Shown: positions 33,187 through 45,071, counted from the first letter of the stretch. The stretch is 64,000 nucleotides of DNA from Termitomyces sp. T153 (GCA_018296165.2 JACKQL020000024.1:496001-560000), one strand, 5' to 3'. Notes: a model not told the origin generated them from the sequence alone. A program made the numbers and translations.

Positions 33187-35008
33187 TATACGAGCTTCCT
33201 GTTCCTGAACACGCTGCGAGCGCGTCTTCGCCGCCTCCATCAACAGCTATGCAGGATCAGGTCCTCAGCGCGGGCGTGGGTGCGACGATGCCGTCTCATA
33301 CCACTCAAGGTGCTCCCCCGCCTGGGTATAGCACTAGTGTCCATCTCTCTGGATTTGTATCTGGCGCTATTCAGTCTCAGCCCCAGTCTACGTTGACGAC
33401 GTCGACTGGCTCTACACAGAGTACTCGGCCGCCACCCGTCAATGTGAGTTCTCAACTTTCTTTTTTGATTTCAGTACGGGACGCTGAATGGGATGATGGG
33501 ATATGTATATATAGGTGGGTATGCTGTCTGGACTTGCGCATCATCCAGCCGGCGCTATGCCCCAATCTTCCGCTTCCCCTCCTCTTCCGCTTCCAGCTGT
33601 GAGCCCACCACAACCCCAGCCCCAGCCCCAGCCTCACACGACATCCCCACAACCACAACCACAACCACAACCCCCTCTCCCTCAAACCCAACTCCCACCA
33701 ACATCCCCCATGGGAAACACCGCACCGACCCACCAAGCATCATCACCGATCCCTAACCCCGCATCATCATCATCACCGATCTCGTCCGGCCATCCGACTT
33801 CACACAACGTTATACCCTCATCATCACAGCTGTACCAACCCCAGCCTGTACTCCCCGTGTCGCCGCCTACTATCCCACCGACACCTCCGTCCAATACGTA
33901 CCACCACCAGCAACAGCAACAGCAACAGCAGCGTCCCAAGCCGCCTACGGCGCCCACACATCCCGGCCTGCTCGCAGCTCATCCTAGCATCTCTTCCCCC
34001 CCGACGTCGTCTGCGTCCGCGAATCTCCCAACCAAGCCCCAGCTTCAAAATCAAAATCAAAATCAGACCACGGTTCCCAACCAGCCATATCACCAGCCCG
34101 GCGTCGGCGCCAGTGCCGGCGGAGGCCCAGGCCCAAGCCCAACACACGTCCAGCCTGGTGTGGGCGGTATGGCGTATCAGTTTCCACAGCCACAGCCACA
34201 GCAGCATGCTATGAGTGTTGTTCAGACGTATGAGCAAGGAGGGTTGGTATATGGTGGAGCGGGTGTGACGTATCAGCACCAGCAGCACCAGCAGCAGCAA
34301 CAGGTAGGCCCGGCTGGAGGGCCGGCACAGACTCAGTCTGGTGCAGTTGTGCATGAGCAGCAGCAACAACAGCAACAGGACACGACTGTGACTGACCAGG
34401 CGTCGGACCAGCAGCAGCAAGAAGACCCCAGTCCTACGCCTCAGGCGTATACATACGATCAACAACAACAGCCGTTCCAGGGCGGAGATGCAGTACAGAG
34501 CCCACCTGACGCGTTTGCGGCGTATGCATACGACCCACAATCGTCGTTCCAGAGCCCATTTGACGCGGTTGCGGTTGCGGCGTATCAGCAGCAGCAACAA
34601 AATTCTGATTTGCAGGCGCAGGCACAGGCACAGGTACAGCAGGACGCGCTGCAGTTGCAAGCTCAGCAGCAACAACAACAGCTCAATGATATTTATCAGC
34701 AACAGTACATTGCCCAGCAGCAGCAGCAGCAACAACAGCTCAATGATATTTATCAGCAACAGTACATTGCCCAGCAGCAACAGCTGAATGATATTTATCA
34801 GCAACAGTTGATTGCTCAGCAGCAGCAAAACGAGCAGATGACGCAGTTTTTGCTCGCACAACAGCAACAGCAACAGCAACAGCAACCGCAACAGGCGATG
34901 ACGTTTGACTTTTCTGGAGGAGGAGGAAACGGGGTTGACAATAATGGTTTTGATATGACGTCTGTGTCTCTTGCGTTGTCTGATTCGACGAATAGCTATT
35001 ATGAGTAG
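31258..35008 (+). CDS. Q/P-rich low-complexity protein, paralogue 1
   Basis: Preferred exons 31258-31280, 31346-33443 and 33515-35008: 1204 residues starting MHTHSDQG and joining LSKAQELYASALS. An ATG at 31320 inside the first intron would give a near-identical alternative without that splice. Both donors (GTGCGT, GTGAGT) are conserved in the paralogue. The protein is mostly Pro/Gln/Ser. One more structured segment (about residues 205-305: VKALKKVGKAMFNFAGG, VASALGNLLNSI, LGILQTNLQAVLQGAP) may fold. The C-terminus has three tandem QLNDIYQQQ units (34681-34830) and ends SLALSDSTNSYYE. No family is recognised; the composition is prion-like. A GGGACA hexamer run (33150-33186) encodes GQGQ and is absent from paralogue 2. 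Confidence 0.72.
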
Positions 35009-35219
35009 TTGTATGTATATATCTGGGATTATAAGAAGACTTTATTGGTTCTTTTTTGTCTGGTTCTTATGTTTACTGATGATAACGAGGAGGAGGCGGG
35101 TTCAAGATTCCATTTGAACTTGGGTTATAGATAGGTTGAGTATACATAGTATGTATGTGAAGTGTGTTACGATGAATTGCGTAGGTGCATAAATATCTCA
35201 CAAATCAAGAAAGATCAAA

Positions 35220-36160
35220 GGGCATGGTGGCTCAGCTGGCATCATCATGTCCTTAGGGATGTTTCTATCTTCCCGAGTGGGACCACGGGGTCATGCGGTG
35301 ACACGTACAATGCCGTATACAATAAAATTGAGAACATTCCATCTCTGTGTGTAATGTGGCCTTTGGTGGAAAACACTCTAGACACTGCACCTGGCTTATT
35401 CAATGCCACTGGAAGTCACTGCCTGCACATGACTGACTAGGGAGGCTTTGTTGTGCAGGCCACTTTGGAACATATCAATCAATCAGCACATGATGTGAAG
35501 AGGCATGGTGACCACCATGCTTGTGACCAATCAGAAAAAAGAGGTTTCCCTGGTTTGATGGATTTGGGAGAGGGATCTGTGCCAAGTGCTGGAAAAGGGG
35601 ACTTGCCAATCAAGTGTGTCATGGCATGGGTAGACATGATGTCAACATAGTATGGACTTGGCTGCTGAAGCACTGTGTGGCCCATCAATTAGTACTGGCC
35701 TTCCTAACAGGTGGGCTAATTAGCCTGTCTGGCTGACTTGTTGCTAATCATGGAAATTTGTACTCTGAAAATAGTTTCTGGGTGTGGGGAAGAGTTTGTT
35801 GTGAGATCCTTACTGGGGTTTCAGCTAGAGGGAGCCAGGAGCTGTGGTGATTGGCCTTCATGGGTCTACACCAACCAAATACTGGCAAGCCATGCTGAGT
35901 GTAGCTGGGTTTAGAAATTGGGAGGACATGATAAGTGGGGATTTTTAAAGTGGGAAGTAGTATGAACTCCAATGGGATCAAATTGTAGTAAAGATGAGGC
36001 ATAACTGGCATACTTGAAAAGGTATCTGGCCAGAGTACACACCAGATGTGTCTGTAATTACCACCCCTACTATACTGTGGGACCTAGGACTTGATTGTTC
36101 ATGTGTAAAATAGGTCTTAAAGTAAATAAAGTGGTACATTCATTAATTCATTCAAGAAAG
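35220..36160 (+). repeat. tRNA-headed SINE-like repeat, copy 1
   Basis: It starts GGGCATGGTGGCTCAGCTGG; the Pol III A-box consensus (TGGCNNAGTNGG) fits TGGCTCAGCTGG at 35228-35239. The body is CpG-poor and shared with 45072-46020 and 47546-49584. The end is a short simple repeat (ATTCATTAATTCATTC near 36137-36154), like SINE/LINE tails. At about 940 bp it is long for a SINE. The small ORFs inside (35162-35440, 35453-35650) are conserved only because the repeat is. Confidence 0.6.
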
Positions 36161-36224
36161 ATCATCTTCAGTATCTCTCAGCACAGTGTCATGATCAAAC
36201 ACCCCTTGAATCACCATCAGTAAA

Positions 36225-36410
36225 TATGAGGAAGTTACCATGTATGTAATGACTCTTTGACACCAACATATGGCACAATTGTTTTGAGCACCTAATCATA
36301 TCATGCTGCACTATTGTTTTGCTTTCATCTTATTTCATCTTGAACTGGTCCACTTGAGTTTGTAGCCTTTTTGACATAGCCCACCAAGAATGAGACCTTC
36401 CCTTGCTGAC
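36225..36410 (-). pseudogene. Relic of an OTT_1508-like deaminase gene
   Basis: The plus strand (ACACCAACATATGGCACAAT, then CTTGAGTTTGTAGCCTTTTTGACATAGC) matches 15505-15720 of the intact deaminase gene with CpG sites converted to TpG/CpA and a large internal deletion. On the minus strand it reads remnants of the VGVEGYN and SNVKNIQTRVD regions. The copy in the second duplication block (46095-46320) is more complete. Confidence 0.65.
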
Positions 36411-36441
36411 CCAGATACTTAATGCTCAACATCTAAGTTAT

Positions 36442-36608
36442 CTACCATCTGCCACTAACGTGCCATCCCAATTTCTAAACCCAGCTATACTCAGCATGGC
36501 TTAGTCAGTGTTGATTGGTGTAGGACTTTAAAGCCCAATTGGCCAGCTCCAGCCTCCCTCTAGTCAACCTCAACCAAGGGTAGTCACAACTCCACTGATG
36601 AGTCTCAG
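36442..36608 (-). repeat. Inverted fragment of the SINE-like repeat
   Basis: Bases 36455-36525 read backwards as TACACCAATCAACACTGACT and CTGGGTTTAGAAATTGGGA, matching about 35868-35932 of the SINE-like repeat. It lies directly past the right border of the segmental duplication. The remaining bases show nothing recognised. Confidence 0.5.
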
Positions 36609-36841
36609 TTGTTGCTGAGCACCATTTTGGCATTTTGGACTTGGCAGCAGCTGACTATTTTAAATTTGGCATAAGTCATGACATTCAGCATGTGGGGCTT
36701 AGCCCAAGGTCTGGACTGAGGTAGCCTTAGCATGGGACTTTAGCATGTGGAGCCTGGAACTTGGGCTTATATCAGCAAGGCCTAGACCCTTCCTAGCAAC
36801 TTTAGCAATCCTAGTGACTCTGGCAACAAAACAATGCTGTC
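36609..36841 (+). repeat. Family C repeat fragment cut by an LTR
   Basis: It starts TTGTTGCTGAGCACC, like 5176 onward, and runs to AACAAAACAATGCTGTC, where the family B LTR begins. The matching continuation (AACAAAATGGCATTCTC) is seen in the reversed copy at 39180-39215, showing this fragment was interrupted or truncated here. Confidence 0.6.
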
Positions 36842-37957
36842 TGTTATGACCCGTTCCCTGAAGCCCCATACACCGCCCGACAAACCCCTGTTCCCCCCCC
36901 CTGATGCTTCGTTGAACTTCCCCAGCACTCTGCGCCTACTCCGGCTAACTCTGACACATTCTTGGCTAACTCCGACATCTTCCCCGCAGCCGCCAGCACT
37001 TCCCCTGGACTTCCTGAGCCCCTGGGACCACTCCCCCACCATGCCTGACCCCATTACACATCATCAACTTGACACCCTGGCTCCCCCGACTTACTCTGGG
37101 GTATCATGACAACCTTGGAATGGACCACGTTACAATTGATCCCATCAACATATCAATGTGGCCCACCCTCTGGTTGTAACTGACACCCATTGACTCTGTC
37201 AAGCTCCACCAAGCCCCACCACCACAGCCAATGTTCCCGGAGCTCTTCAGTAGTCAGTATATAAGACATAGAGTAGCTCCTCGTACTGGAGTCTTGAGAT
37301 TATTTACCTACTTACCGGCCTTTCCTGATGTGTTTCTGATTGTTTCCTCTTGTGTTTTGTGTCCCATGTCTTGTTTTCCTTATTCTCAGTCTCCTGGTCT
37401 TATCTTGTCTCTGTTCCATTATCTTTTTGTTATCATTTCGTGTCTCTGCCTGAATCTATTCTCATTCTCATCTCATCTTCGTCTCATTTCATTCAACTCT
37501 GTCTCATCCCATTTGATTCTGTCTATTGTGTTCAAGTCCTCTCAACCATAACGTCCTCACAAACTCTGCAGTTACAATTACAAACCTCCGACACTCGTTA
37601 CCAACTCCAGACCCTGCTATACACTCGGCTCTGAACCTCATCAATCCCTGTTGATCCCCCATCAGAACTCCAGCTCTGCTCCTGTCATCCACATAGCCTC
37701 CACCTCCTCCGCACCTGCAATACTCACACACGGACTTATGCCTGAACCCCACCAAGCCCATCCCCCTTCCCTGCAACTTGTCCTCTACTCCTCTGGACCT
37801 CCTCAGACTTGCTCGGATCAATTTCCCCAGGCTATCCTCACAAGTCCCCAGTGTTTGGAACACTTCTGAGTGCCTGGTTGTCAGTGCAGGGAATCATGTC
37901 TGCCTAGTAAGGACTTGCCCAGTGTAGCTGAGCCCCTGTGGTCAGCAGAACCTGACA
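36842..37957 (+). mobile_element. 5' LTR of a family B element
   Basis: An LTR of 1116 bp from TGTTATGACCC to AACCTGACA, collinear with the solo LTR at 504-1639. It has a TATATAAG box near 37257 and is followed by TAATCTCAAGACTC, matching the sequence after the LTR at 53361-54305 (TAATATCAAGGACTC). That shared downstream sequence marks it as a 5' LTR. No 5-bp duplication pairs it with the 3' LTR at 39573-40603. Confidence 0.82.
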
Positions 37958-39572
37958 TAATCTCAAGACTCTCCCTTACCCCGCTCATGATGTCCACACT
38001 AACCCCACACACACATCCGACAAACACCTCCAATGTCTACGACTGGCCCATGCCTGGAAACCACTATGATTCATATTGCCCCACCTAATTTGCCAAGGCA
38101 CATTGAGTTGCGGATCTGACACAAAATGTCCCTTCTGCCCCAGTTACATCCATACAACAGCTCTATCCATGGACACCCTCTTACAGCTCCCACACTCCCC
38201 CACCATCTCCACCAGCTCCACCTCCCCACAGAGGCTGACCCTGACATCACCAAAGCTTCACCCAAAACTCTGGCAACAATTCAACCTAGTGCTAGACAAC
38301 TTCTCCGACACTGCACCCTCACCCCTCCAACAACAATAGCAAAAGCCCCACTATGGAAAGTTGCTCACCACATGAAAGACCAATCGCCAACCTCACTCAA
38401 GACAACAACAAGACCTCCGAGAACATGTTCCCCTGAACCTGCCTTTGGACCCTCCAACCCACAGCAGCCCCGTATGCCATCAGGAACAGACCCAGCGGGT
38501 TCCCAACAATATTGAGTCTGCCCACAACCCCAATAGCAGAACCCCGCCACCTGATCATCCAACTTTCACACCCATCCCCAAGAAAGTCCACCCTCCAAAG
38601 CTAGCCCCACCGCCGACTGGAATCAAACCCAACCCAGCAACTCCACCCACAATGATGCAAGATTCTGAGACTGACGCTAATCCCCAATTACAGAACACAC
38701 TTCTGGGATCAGTTAGGACCCCCCAGTCAACTTGGCTGTCACCTCTGCTAACAAATGAAGGGGCCCTGACGCCTCCAACCTGACCCCAACAAGCCCGGAA
38801 CAAGACCAAGAAATCCCTGAGCTTCTAGGCAGTCAAGAAAGGAATGGCTATGCACTCCCGCCCCGCTGCTCGAAGCACAGCCCAAAGTTAACGAGGGGAA
38901 CCACAGCACCCGACTCTCAATGAAGAACAACTCAGGACCCCCACCCACTACTTCAGCACCTGCCTACTATCTCAACACCTTCTCCCATACGATCCGGAAC
39001 CTCCGTCGTTAAAAACCCTTGATGCTGACCCTCCCTGCACACCACCTCCAGATGTAAACTCCACTACCAGACAATAAAACCAAAAAGTAACGAGTCTGAT
39101 GTCAATACCTGAAGTGTAGACACTGTTCAAGTATGTTGGTAAGCTTGGCAAAAAGAAATGATAGTAAAAAGGTATGTGTTCCATATATAGTAAGAGAATG
39201 CCATTTTGTTGCTAGAGTCACTAGGGTTGCCAATATTCGTCACTAGGGAGGGTCTAGGCCTTGATGATTTAGGCCCAAGTTCCAGACTCCACATGATGTT
39301 TCTCGTGATTGATAAGTCTCATGGTTGCTAAAGTCTTGTGCTTTGGTCCAATCCTCAGGCTAAGTCTTGTGTGCTGAGTGTTGTGACTTGTGTCAGATTC
39401 AAGGTAGTCAGCTGCCGCTAAGTCTGAAATGCCAAAAACATGGTGCTCAGCAATAGCTGGGGCTCATCATCACTGCAGTTTGATCAATATTACTCGACTT
39501 TGATTCCCATGCCCCACCAATCCCCAGACTGCACTCTACATCTCAAGGGTCTCAATGCTGAAGGGGGGGTGA
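37958..39572 (+). mobile_element. Short internal region of a family B element, no pol
   Basis: A probable Gag start, ATGTCCACACTAACCCC at 37988, aligns with ATGTCTACATATAATCCC at 54339 in the other copy. The following open stretches (37988-38088, 38126-38515, 38445-38783) are Pro/Thr/Ser-rich and frameshifted. No protease, RT or integrase motifs occur. Bases 39056-39478 are a reversed family C fragment. The end is a purine tract GAAGGGGGGGTGA before the 3' LTR. It looks like a non-autonomous or internally deleted element. Confidence 0.6.
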
Positions 39573-40603
39573 TGTCATGACCTGCTCTTCCTTGAACCCT
39601 GCACATTGCTCCTAACCTGCCCACTCCCCCAGAGCCCCTCCTGACACCCCACCAAACTCCCCAACCTATGGCCAACCCTGACACTTCTCTAGCAAACTCT
39701 GACAGCCTCCTGATCAACTCTAATGCCTTCTTCCTAGCCATTGATGCTTCTCCTGGAGCCTCCTGAACTCCTGAGACTTCCCCCACCATTCCTAATCACA
39801 TCATGCACCTCCAACCCCCTACCCTAGTCTCTCCAACCTGCTCTGCAGCACTCCAACAATCTCAGAGCAACCCACATCCTCAGCTGATTCCATCAGAATA
39901 TCACCATGGCCCACTCCTTGATCATACCTGACACCTGTTAACTCCATGCAGCTCTGCCAAGCCCTGCTGCCATATCCACTGTTCCCTAGAGCTATCTAAT
40001 AGTCAGTATATAAGTTGTAGAGTAGCTCCTCATACTTCAGTCTTGATATTACTTGCATTTACTGGTTTCCTGTGTCTTGTGTTTCAACTGCCTCTATTTC
40101 TATTTTTAGTCTCAAATCTATCTCTTTGTCTGTCTCATCTCATCTTGTCTTGATCTCATCTTGATTGTCTTTATTTCCTTTATTTTCCTAAGTTCTTTCC
40201 ATCTCTGACATTAATATGAACTCTGCACATGCACTATGATCCCCAAACATTCCTACAACAACTCTGGACCTTGCTCTTTGCTCAGCCCTGAGCCCATCAA
40301 GTCTTACTTGATCACCCATCAAACTCTGGCTCCATCTCCAAGCCTAGTGAAGCCTCCCCACAATCTATTTATGTGCTTACAAACTTGTTCCTGATGCCTG
40401 CCCAAGCCCAACATTAATATACTTGGTCTTAGACTTTCCCGGACCACTCTGGACTTGCTTGGACTGCTTCCCTTAGCTCCCTCTTGCAAGTCTCTCCACT
40501 CTGCATCACCTCCAGAGTGCTAGGTTATAAGCGCAGGACATTGTGTCCACCTAGTAAGGATTTGCCAGTGTAGCTGAGCCCCCATCATCAGCAGAACCTG
40601 ACA
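39573..40603 (+). mobile_element. 3' LTR of a family B element
   Basis: A 1031-bp LTR from TGTCATGACC to GAACCTGACA, directly after a purine tract, as expected for a 3' LTR. A TATATAAG box occurs near 40005. It is clearly diverged from the LTR at 36842, so the two may not be one insertion. It interrupts the helicase relic that follows. Confidence 0.8.
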
Positions 40604-41130
40604 ACATCCATGTTGATTGTTGGAATCAAAACAATTGATCTTGCAAACTTGGCATCTCCACTGATGATTGGACATCTGAGAGCTCTGGTGCTGATGTGGG
40701 TGACAATCATTCTTGCCCTCATCACAAAGTCCTTTAGTTGTATCCAGATTCCTAACAGCATGACAGGAACACCAATCTTCAGAGCCAATTTAGCCAAAGG
40801 CAAACTACTGGCTCTGAGAGAGTTGAGGTATTTCATTGGATACAATCCAAGACCATTAGGATTCCCATCATCAGATATGATAGAGTCTGCACTGTGCAAG
40901 GTTTTCTCTTCTTCTGGACATTTCTGCAGAACTTCTGAGTTGATATCCTCTACATCAGATTTCCTGCCAGAAAGAATCCAGGTAACACTGATCATCTTGA
41001 TGGTGATCAATATGAGGATAAGTGGAAGAGATCAATCCAGTGACAGAATTGTCATCACAGATCATAGTTTCTGGAAGTTATACTGTTTTTCCAGGCTCAA
41101 GATAGCCAAGTTACCCAAAAAGGAAGGTTC
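40604..41130 (-). pseudogene. Helitron/PIF1-type helicase relic
   Basis: The minus strand reads LISSTYPHID, then SDVEDINSEVLQKCPEEEKTL, MKYLNSLRASSLPLAKLALK, IGVPVMLLGI, MRARMIVTHIS and SIVLIPTI. These are in the order of the C-terminal half of the PIF1-like helicase of Helitron RepHel proteins (NP-E-YLNSL ... LPLHKLELKVG-PIMLLRN ... GTR). It is frameshifted near 40990 and truncated at 40603 by the LTR. CpG is nearly absent, returning sharply after about 41150. The 228-codon plus-strand ORF here is its shadow. Confidence 0.75.
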
Positions 41131-41588
41131 TTGGTCATACTCAGCACAAAAGTCGTCGCATAGGCATAGCCACTTTCCCAGGAGTCGTCCTATATATAGA
41201 TTTAGGCTTTTTCCCTCTGCCGATCTCATTGTTGAGACCGGCGTATCAACATCTCTAAGAGTTCACAAGTCACCGGACGCGCCATGGAGGCCCTGACATT
41301 TGGCCTGTTGCCAGCCTGTACGGCCACAGCACACTACGGCCACAGCACAACCATGTACGGCCACAAGCACACATGCTTTCTTGATCGAGAACATACCCTT
41401 CATGAGCATACCGTGTAACTTTTTTGTTCCCTTCATCCCCATCAGTGACAAAGTAAGATGAACTGATAGACAGGCACGGCCCAGCTGATACGCCAGCCCA
41501 TATGTACATCTCAAACGACAGCAGACGACAGCTTTCGAAAGCCTTATAAGTGCTGTCGCCCCAAGACTTTTGTTTTGCCTCACAGATC
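41131..41588 (+). promoter_or_regulatory. Upstream region of Q-rich gene 2
   Basis: From about 41315 it matches 31085-31257. It differs by a small expansion of the unit ACGGCCACAGCAC (three imperfect copies, 41318-41370). TATAAG is at 41545-41550. No gene is supported. Confidence 0.5.
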
Positions 41589-44317
41589 ATGCACGCCCCC
41601 CCCTCTGACCAAGAGTGCGTATCAGCAAATAACGAAAAAAATCTACATACTGATGAGCAACAGCTCACCCCCAAGCCCCCCCAGGTTGTCAAAGGCCCAA
41701 GAGCTCTATGCGTCTGCGTTGTCTCCAAACACAGCCTCCAGTGCGCCTCCAACAACCTCTCTAGGACCCACGTCTCTGCCTCCTGGAGCCGCCCTCTCGA
41801 CGCCCCCGAGTGCAGGCATCATGTCCGTGTCTATGTCCCAGCCGGTGTACAGTTCAGTGCTTCCAGCAGGACCAGCGTCTGCAGCTCTGCCTTCTGTAGG
41901 TACTCAGCTTTACCGACCGCAGCAGTCATCCTCGCCTCAGACTGCTGCATCCCCAGCCTCTCCGCCTGTCGGGGCTGCCCTGCCGACGCCTCCAGGCGTA
42001 TACGCAACGGGTTCCTTGCATTCGGCCTCTCCTCCTGCGTCTAATGTTCAATACAGTCCTCAAGCGTTCGCTGCGCCCATCCCCATCCTTCAAGGAGCGC
42101 CCGTCCGACCTGTGTCCGGAAACACAGGCTATCAACAACCAATAATATACTCCCAACCCCTGCCTCTCCAACCCCAGGCGTCGCCTCTCCAGCCCCAGGC
42201 GCCGCCTCTCCAGCTACAGCCCCAGCCCGTCCTCGGCTCCTCCGACCGACCTGTGTCCGGAAGCATAGACTATCAACAACCAAGGACATACTCCCAACCC
42301 CTCCCTCCCCAGTCCCAGCCCCAACCTCCCAAATCCACCCACATAAGCTTCTTTGGCTCCCCCAAGCACACCGCAGCCCCGACCTTCACACCGGTCTACA
42401 CCCTCCCCCCGCAGCCTTTGTCGTCGTCCTCGCCCCTCCCTACCGACCCCTCCTCCCGCAAAGCCCGCTTCAATGCAACAGACTCCGTCAAAGCCCTCTG
42501 GAGAGTCGGTAGGACAATGTTCAATTTCGCAGGAGACGCTATACAAGCCACGACGGGTGTCCCGCCCAAGACGCTGTTGAGCAACGACGTTGCGTCGGCG
42601 TTGGGGAATATTCTTAATAGTATCAACAATGATAATGCTAGTAATGACAACGGCAACGACACGAATACGGACGCGCTGGGATTGGGATTGGGGATCTTGC
42701 AGACGAATTTGCAGGCTGTGTTGCAGGGCGCGCCGAATGCGGATTATGGAGCTGTGATTCAGGCGTTGATCGTGCAGCAGCAGGCGCAGCAGCAGAATCA
42801 GCAGTCGTTGCTCTCGCAGCAGCAGCAACAACAGCAGGGAGCAGCGGCATTGTCGCCCCCGCCTCCAGCGATCGATTATACAAGGTTGATCACCGAGCTG
42901 CAGAGGATCCAGGCGGCGATGCAGCAGACGACTTCTTTGGGACAAGTAGCGAGCTCTGGACAAGGACAGATTGGATTGGTGGGACAAGGGGTACCAGGAG
43001 TAGTTGTGCCGAACGGACAAGTTCACGCGAACAATGCGTTATTACAAACCCATACTCAGCTTGTGGGGCAACCGCACCAGCTAGGCACTACTGGTGTTGG
43101 GGTGCAGAATCAACAGGCGCAGACTGTCTTTTTGCAAGGGATAAATCAGCTCCAACAGTCTGCTCCCGCTCCTGGGTTTATGGCGCAGGCACAACATATC
43201 CAGCAACAGCAGCAGCAAGTGACAGGGCAAGTACTCTTGCAACAAGGCCATCAGGCATATCGACAACCACAATACCCTCCCGCTTCCGGACCCCACACGC
43301 CCCCTACTCAAGCTCAAACCACTCAAGGTGCTCCCCCGCCTGGGTTTAGCACTAGTGTCCACCTCTCTGGATCTGTGTCTGCCACTATCCAATCTCAGTC
43401 TCAGCCCCAGCCCCAGCCTACGTTGATGACGTCGACTGGCTCTGCACAGGGTACTCGGCCGCCACCCGTTAATGTGAGTTCTCAACTTTCTTTTTGATTC
43501 AGTACGGGACGCTGAATGGGATGATGGGATATGTATATAGGCGGGTATGCTGTCGGGACTTGCGCATCATCCAGCCGGCGCTATTCCTCAATCTTCCCCT
43601 CCCCCTCCTCTTCCGCTTCCAGCTGTGAGCCCACCACAGTCCCAGCCCCAGCCTCACACGGCATCCCCACAACCCCCTGCACCCCCTCTCCCTCTTCCTC
43701 AAACCCAACTCCCACCAACATCTCCCATGGGAAACACCGCACCGACCAACCAAGCAACATCACCGATCCCCAACCGCGCGTCATCATCATCACCGATCTC
43801 ATCCGGCCATCCGACTTCAAACCAAGTCATACCCTCATCATCACAGCTGTACCAGCCCCAGCCTGTGCTCCCCGTGTCGCCGCCTACTATCCCACCGACA
43901 CCTCCGTCCAATACGCACCACCAGCAGCAACAGCAGCGTCCCAAGCCGCCTACGGCGCCCACACATCCCGGCCTGCTCGCAGCTCATCCTAGTATCTCTT
44001 CCCCCCCGTCGTCGTCTGTGAATCTCCCAACCAAGCCCCAGCCTCAAAATCAAAATCAAAATCAAAATCAGACCACCGTTCCCAACCAGCCGTATCACCA
44101 GCCCGGTGCCGGTGCCGGCGCCGGCGGTATGGCGTATCAGTTTCCACAGCCACAGCAGCATGCTATGAGTGTTGTTCAGGCGTATGATCAAGGAGGGTTG
44201 GTATATGGTGGAGCAGGTGTGACGTATCAGCATCAGCAGCACCAGCAGCATGCTACTCAGCAACAGGCAGGCCCGGCTGGAGGGCCGGCGCAGACTCAGT
44301 CCGGTGCAGTTGCGCAT

Positions 44318-44350
<33 letters not shown>

Positions 44351-44860
44351 GACACTACTGTGACTGACCAGGCGTCCGACCAGCAGCAGCAAGAAGACGC
44401 CAATCTCACGCCCCAGATATATACATACGACCAACAACAGCCGTTCCAGAGCCAACTTGACGCGGTTGCGGCGTATCAGCAGCAACAGCAACAGCAACAG
44501 CAACAAAATTCTGATTTGCAGGCGCAGGCACAGGCACAGCAGGACGCACTACAGTTGCAAGCTCAGCAGCAGCAGCAGCAACAACAACAGCTCAATGATA
44601 TTTATCAGCAACAGTACATTGCCCAGCAGCAACAGCTGAATGATATTTATCAGCAACAGTTGATTGCTCAGCAGCAGCAAAACGAGCAGATGACGCAGTT
44701 TTTGCTCGCACAACAGCAACAGCAACAGCAACAGCAACCGCAACAGGCGATGACGTTTGACTTTTCTGGAGGAGGAGGAAACGGGGTTGACAATAATGGT
44801 TTTGATATGACGTCTGTGTCTCTTGCGTTGTCTGATTCGACGAATAGCTATTATGAGTAG
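41589..44860 (+). CDS. Q/P-rich low-complexity protein, paralogue 2
   Basis: Preferred exons 41589-41614, 41685-43473 and 43541-44860 give 1044 residues, with the same splice phases as paralogue 1. An ATG at 41653 within intron 1 is the alternative start. Relative to paralogue 1 it lacks the segment between PHTPPTQAQT and TQGAPPPG (copy 1 bases ~32758-33302). It carries an extra repeat of a RPVSG-x-YQQP unit (42110-42300) and has two, not three, QLNDIYQQQ units (44589-44680). The semi-ordered segment (ALWRVGRTMFNFAGDAI, LGILQTNLQAVLQGAP) and C-terminus SLALSDSTNSYYE are retained. Function unknown. Open frames in both copies despite indels argue that the protein is under some constraint. Confidence 0.72.
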
Positions 44861-45071
44861 TTGTATGTATATATCTGGGATTATAAGAAGACTTTATTGG
44901 TTCTTTTTTGTCTGGTTCTTATGTTTACTGATGATAACGAGGAGGAGGCGGGTTCAAGATTCCATTTGAACTTGGGTTATAGATAGGTTGAGTATACATA
45001 GTATGTACGTGAGGCGTGTTACGATGAATTGCGTAGGTGCATAAATATCTCACAAATCGAGAAAGATCAAA

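Larger units (their letters stand above)
31085..36441 (+). repeat. Segmental duplication, copy 1
   Basis: This 5.4-kb block matches 41315-46355 in order and orientation: upstream region, Q-rich gene, its 3' flank (GTTGTATGTATATATCTGGG onward), a SINE-like repeat and a deaminase relic. The 3' flank and repeat are nearly identical between copies, while the coding parts carry indels. Only about 4.9 kb separates the blocks, so this is a tandem-type duplication later split by LTR insertions. Confidence 0.88.

Noticed and set aside
33824..34891. 355-codon minus-strand Leu-rich ORF
   Set aside because: It is the antisense shadow of CAG/CAA repeats in the Q-rich gene (poly-Gln reads as poly-Leu). 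A similar shadow lies at 43841-44506 in the paralogue.
40610..41296. 228-codon plus-strand ORF
   Set aside because: It overlaps the minus-strand helicase relic, whose motifs are recognisable, while the plus reading shows none.
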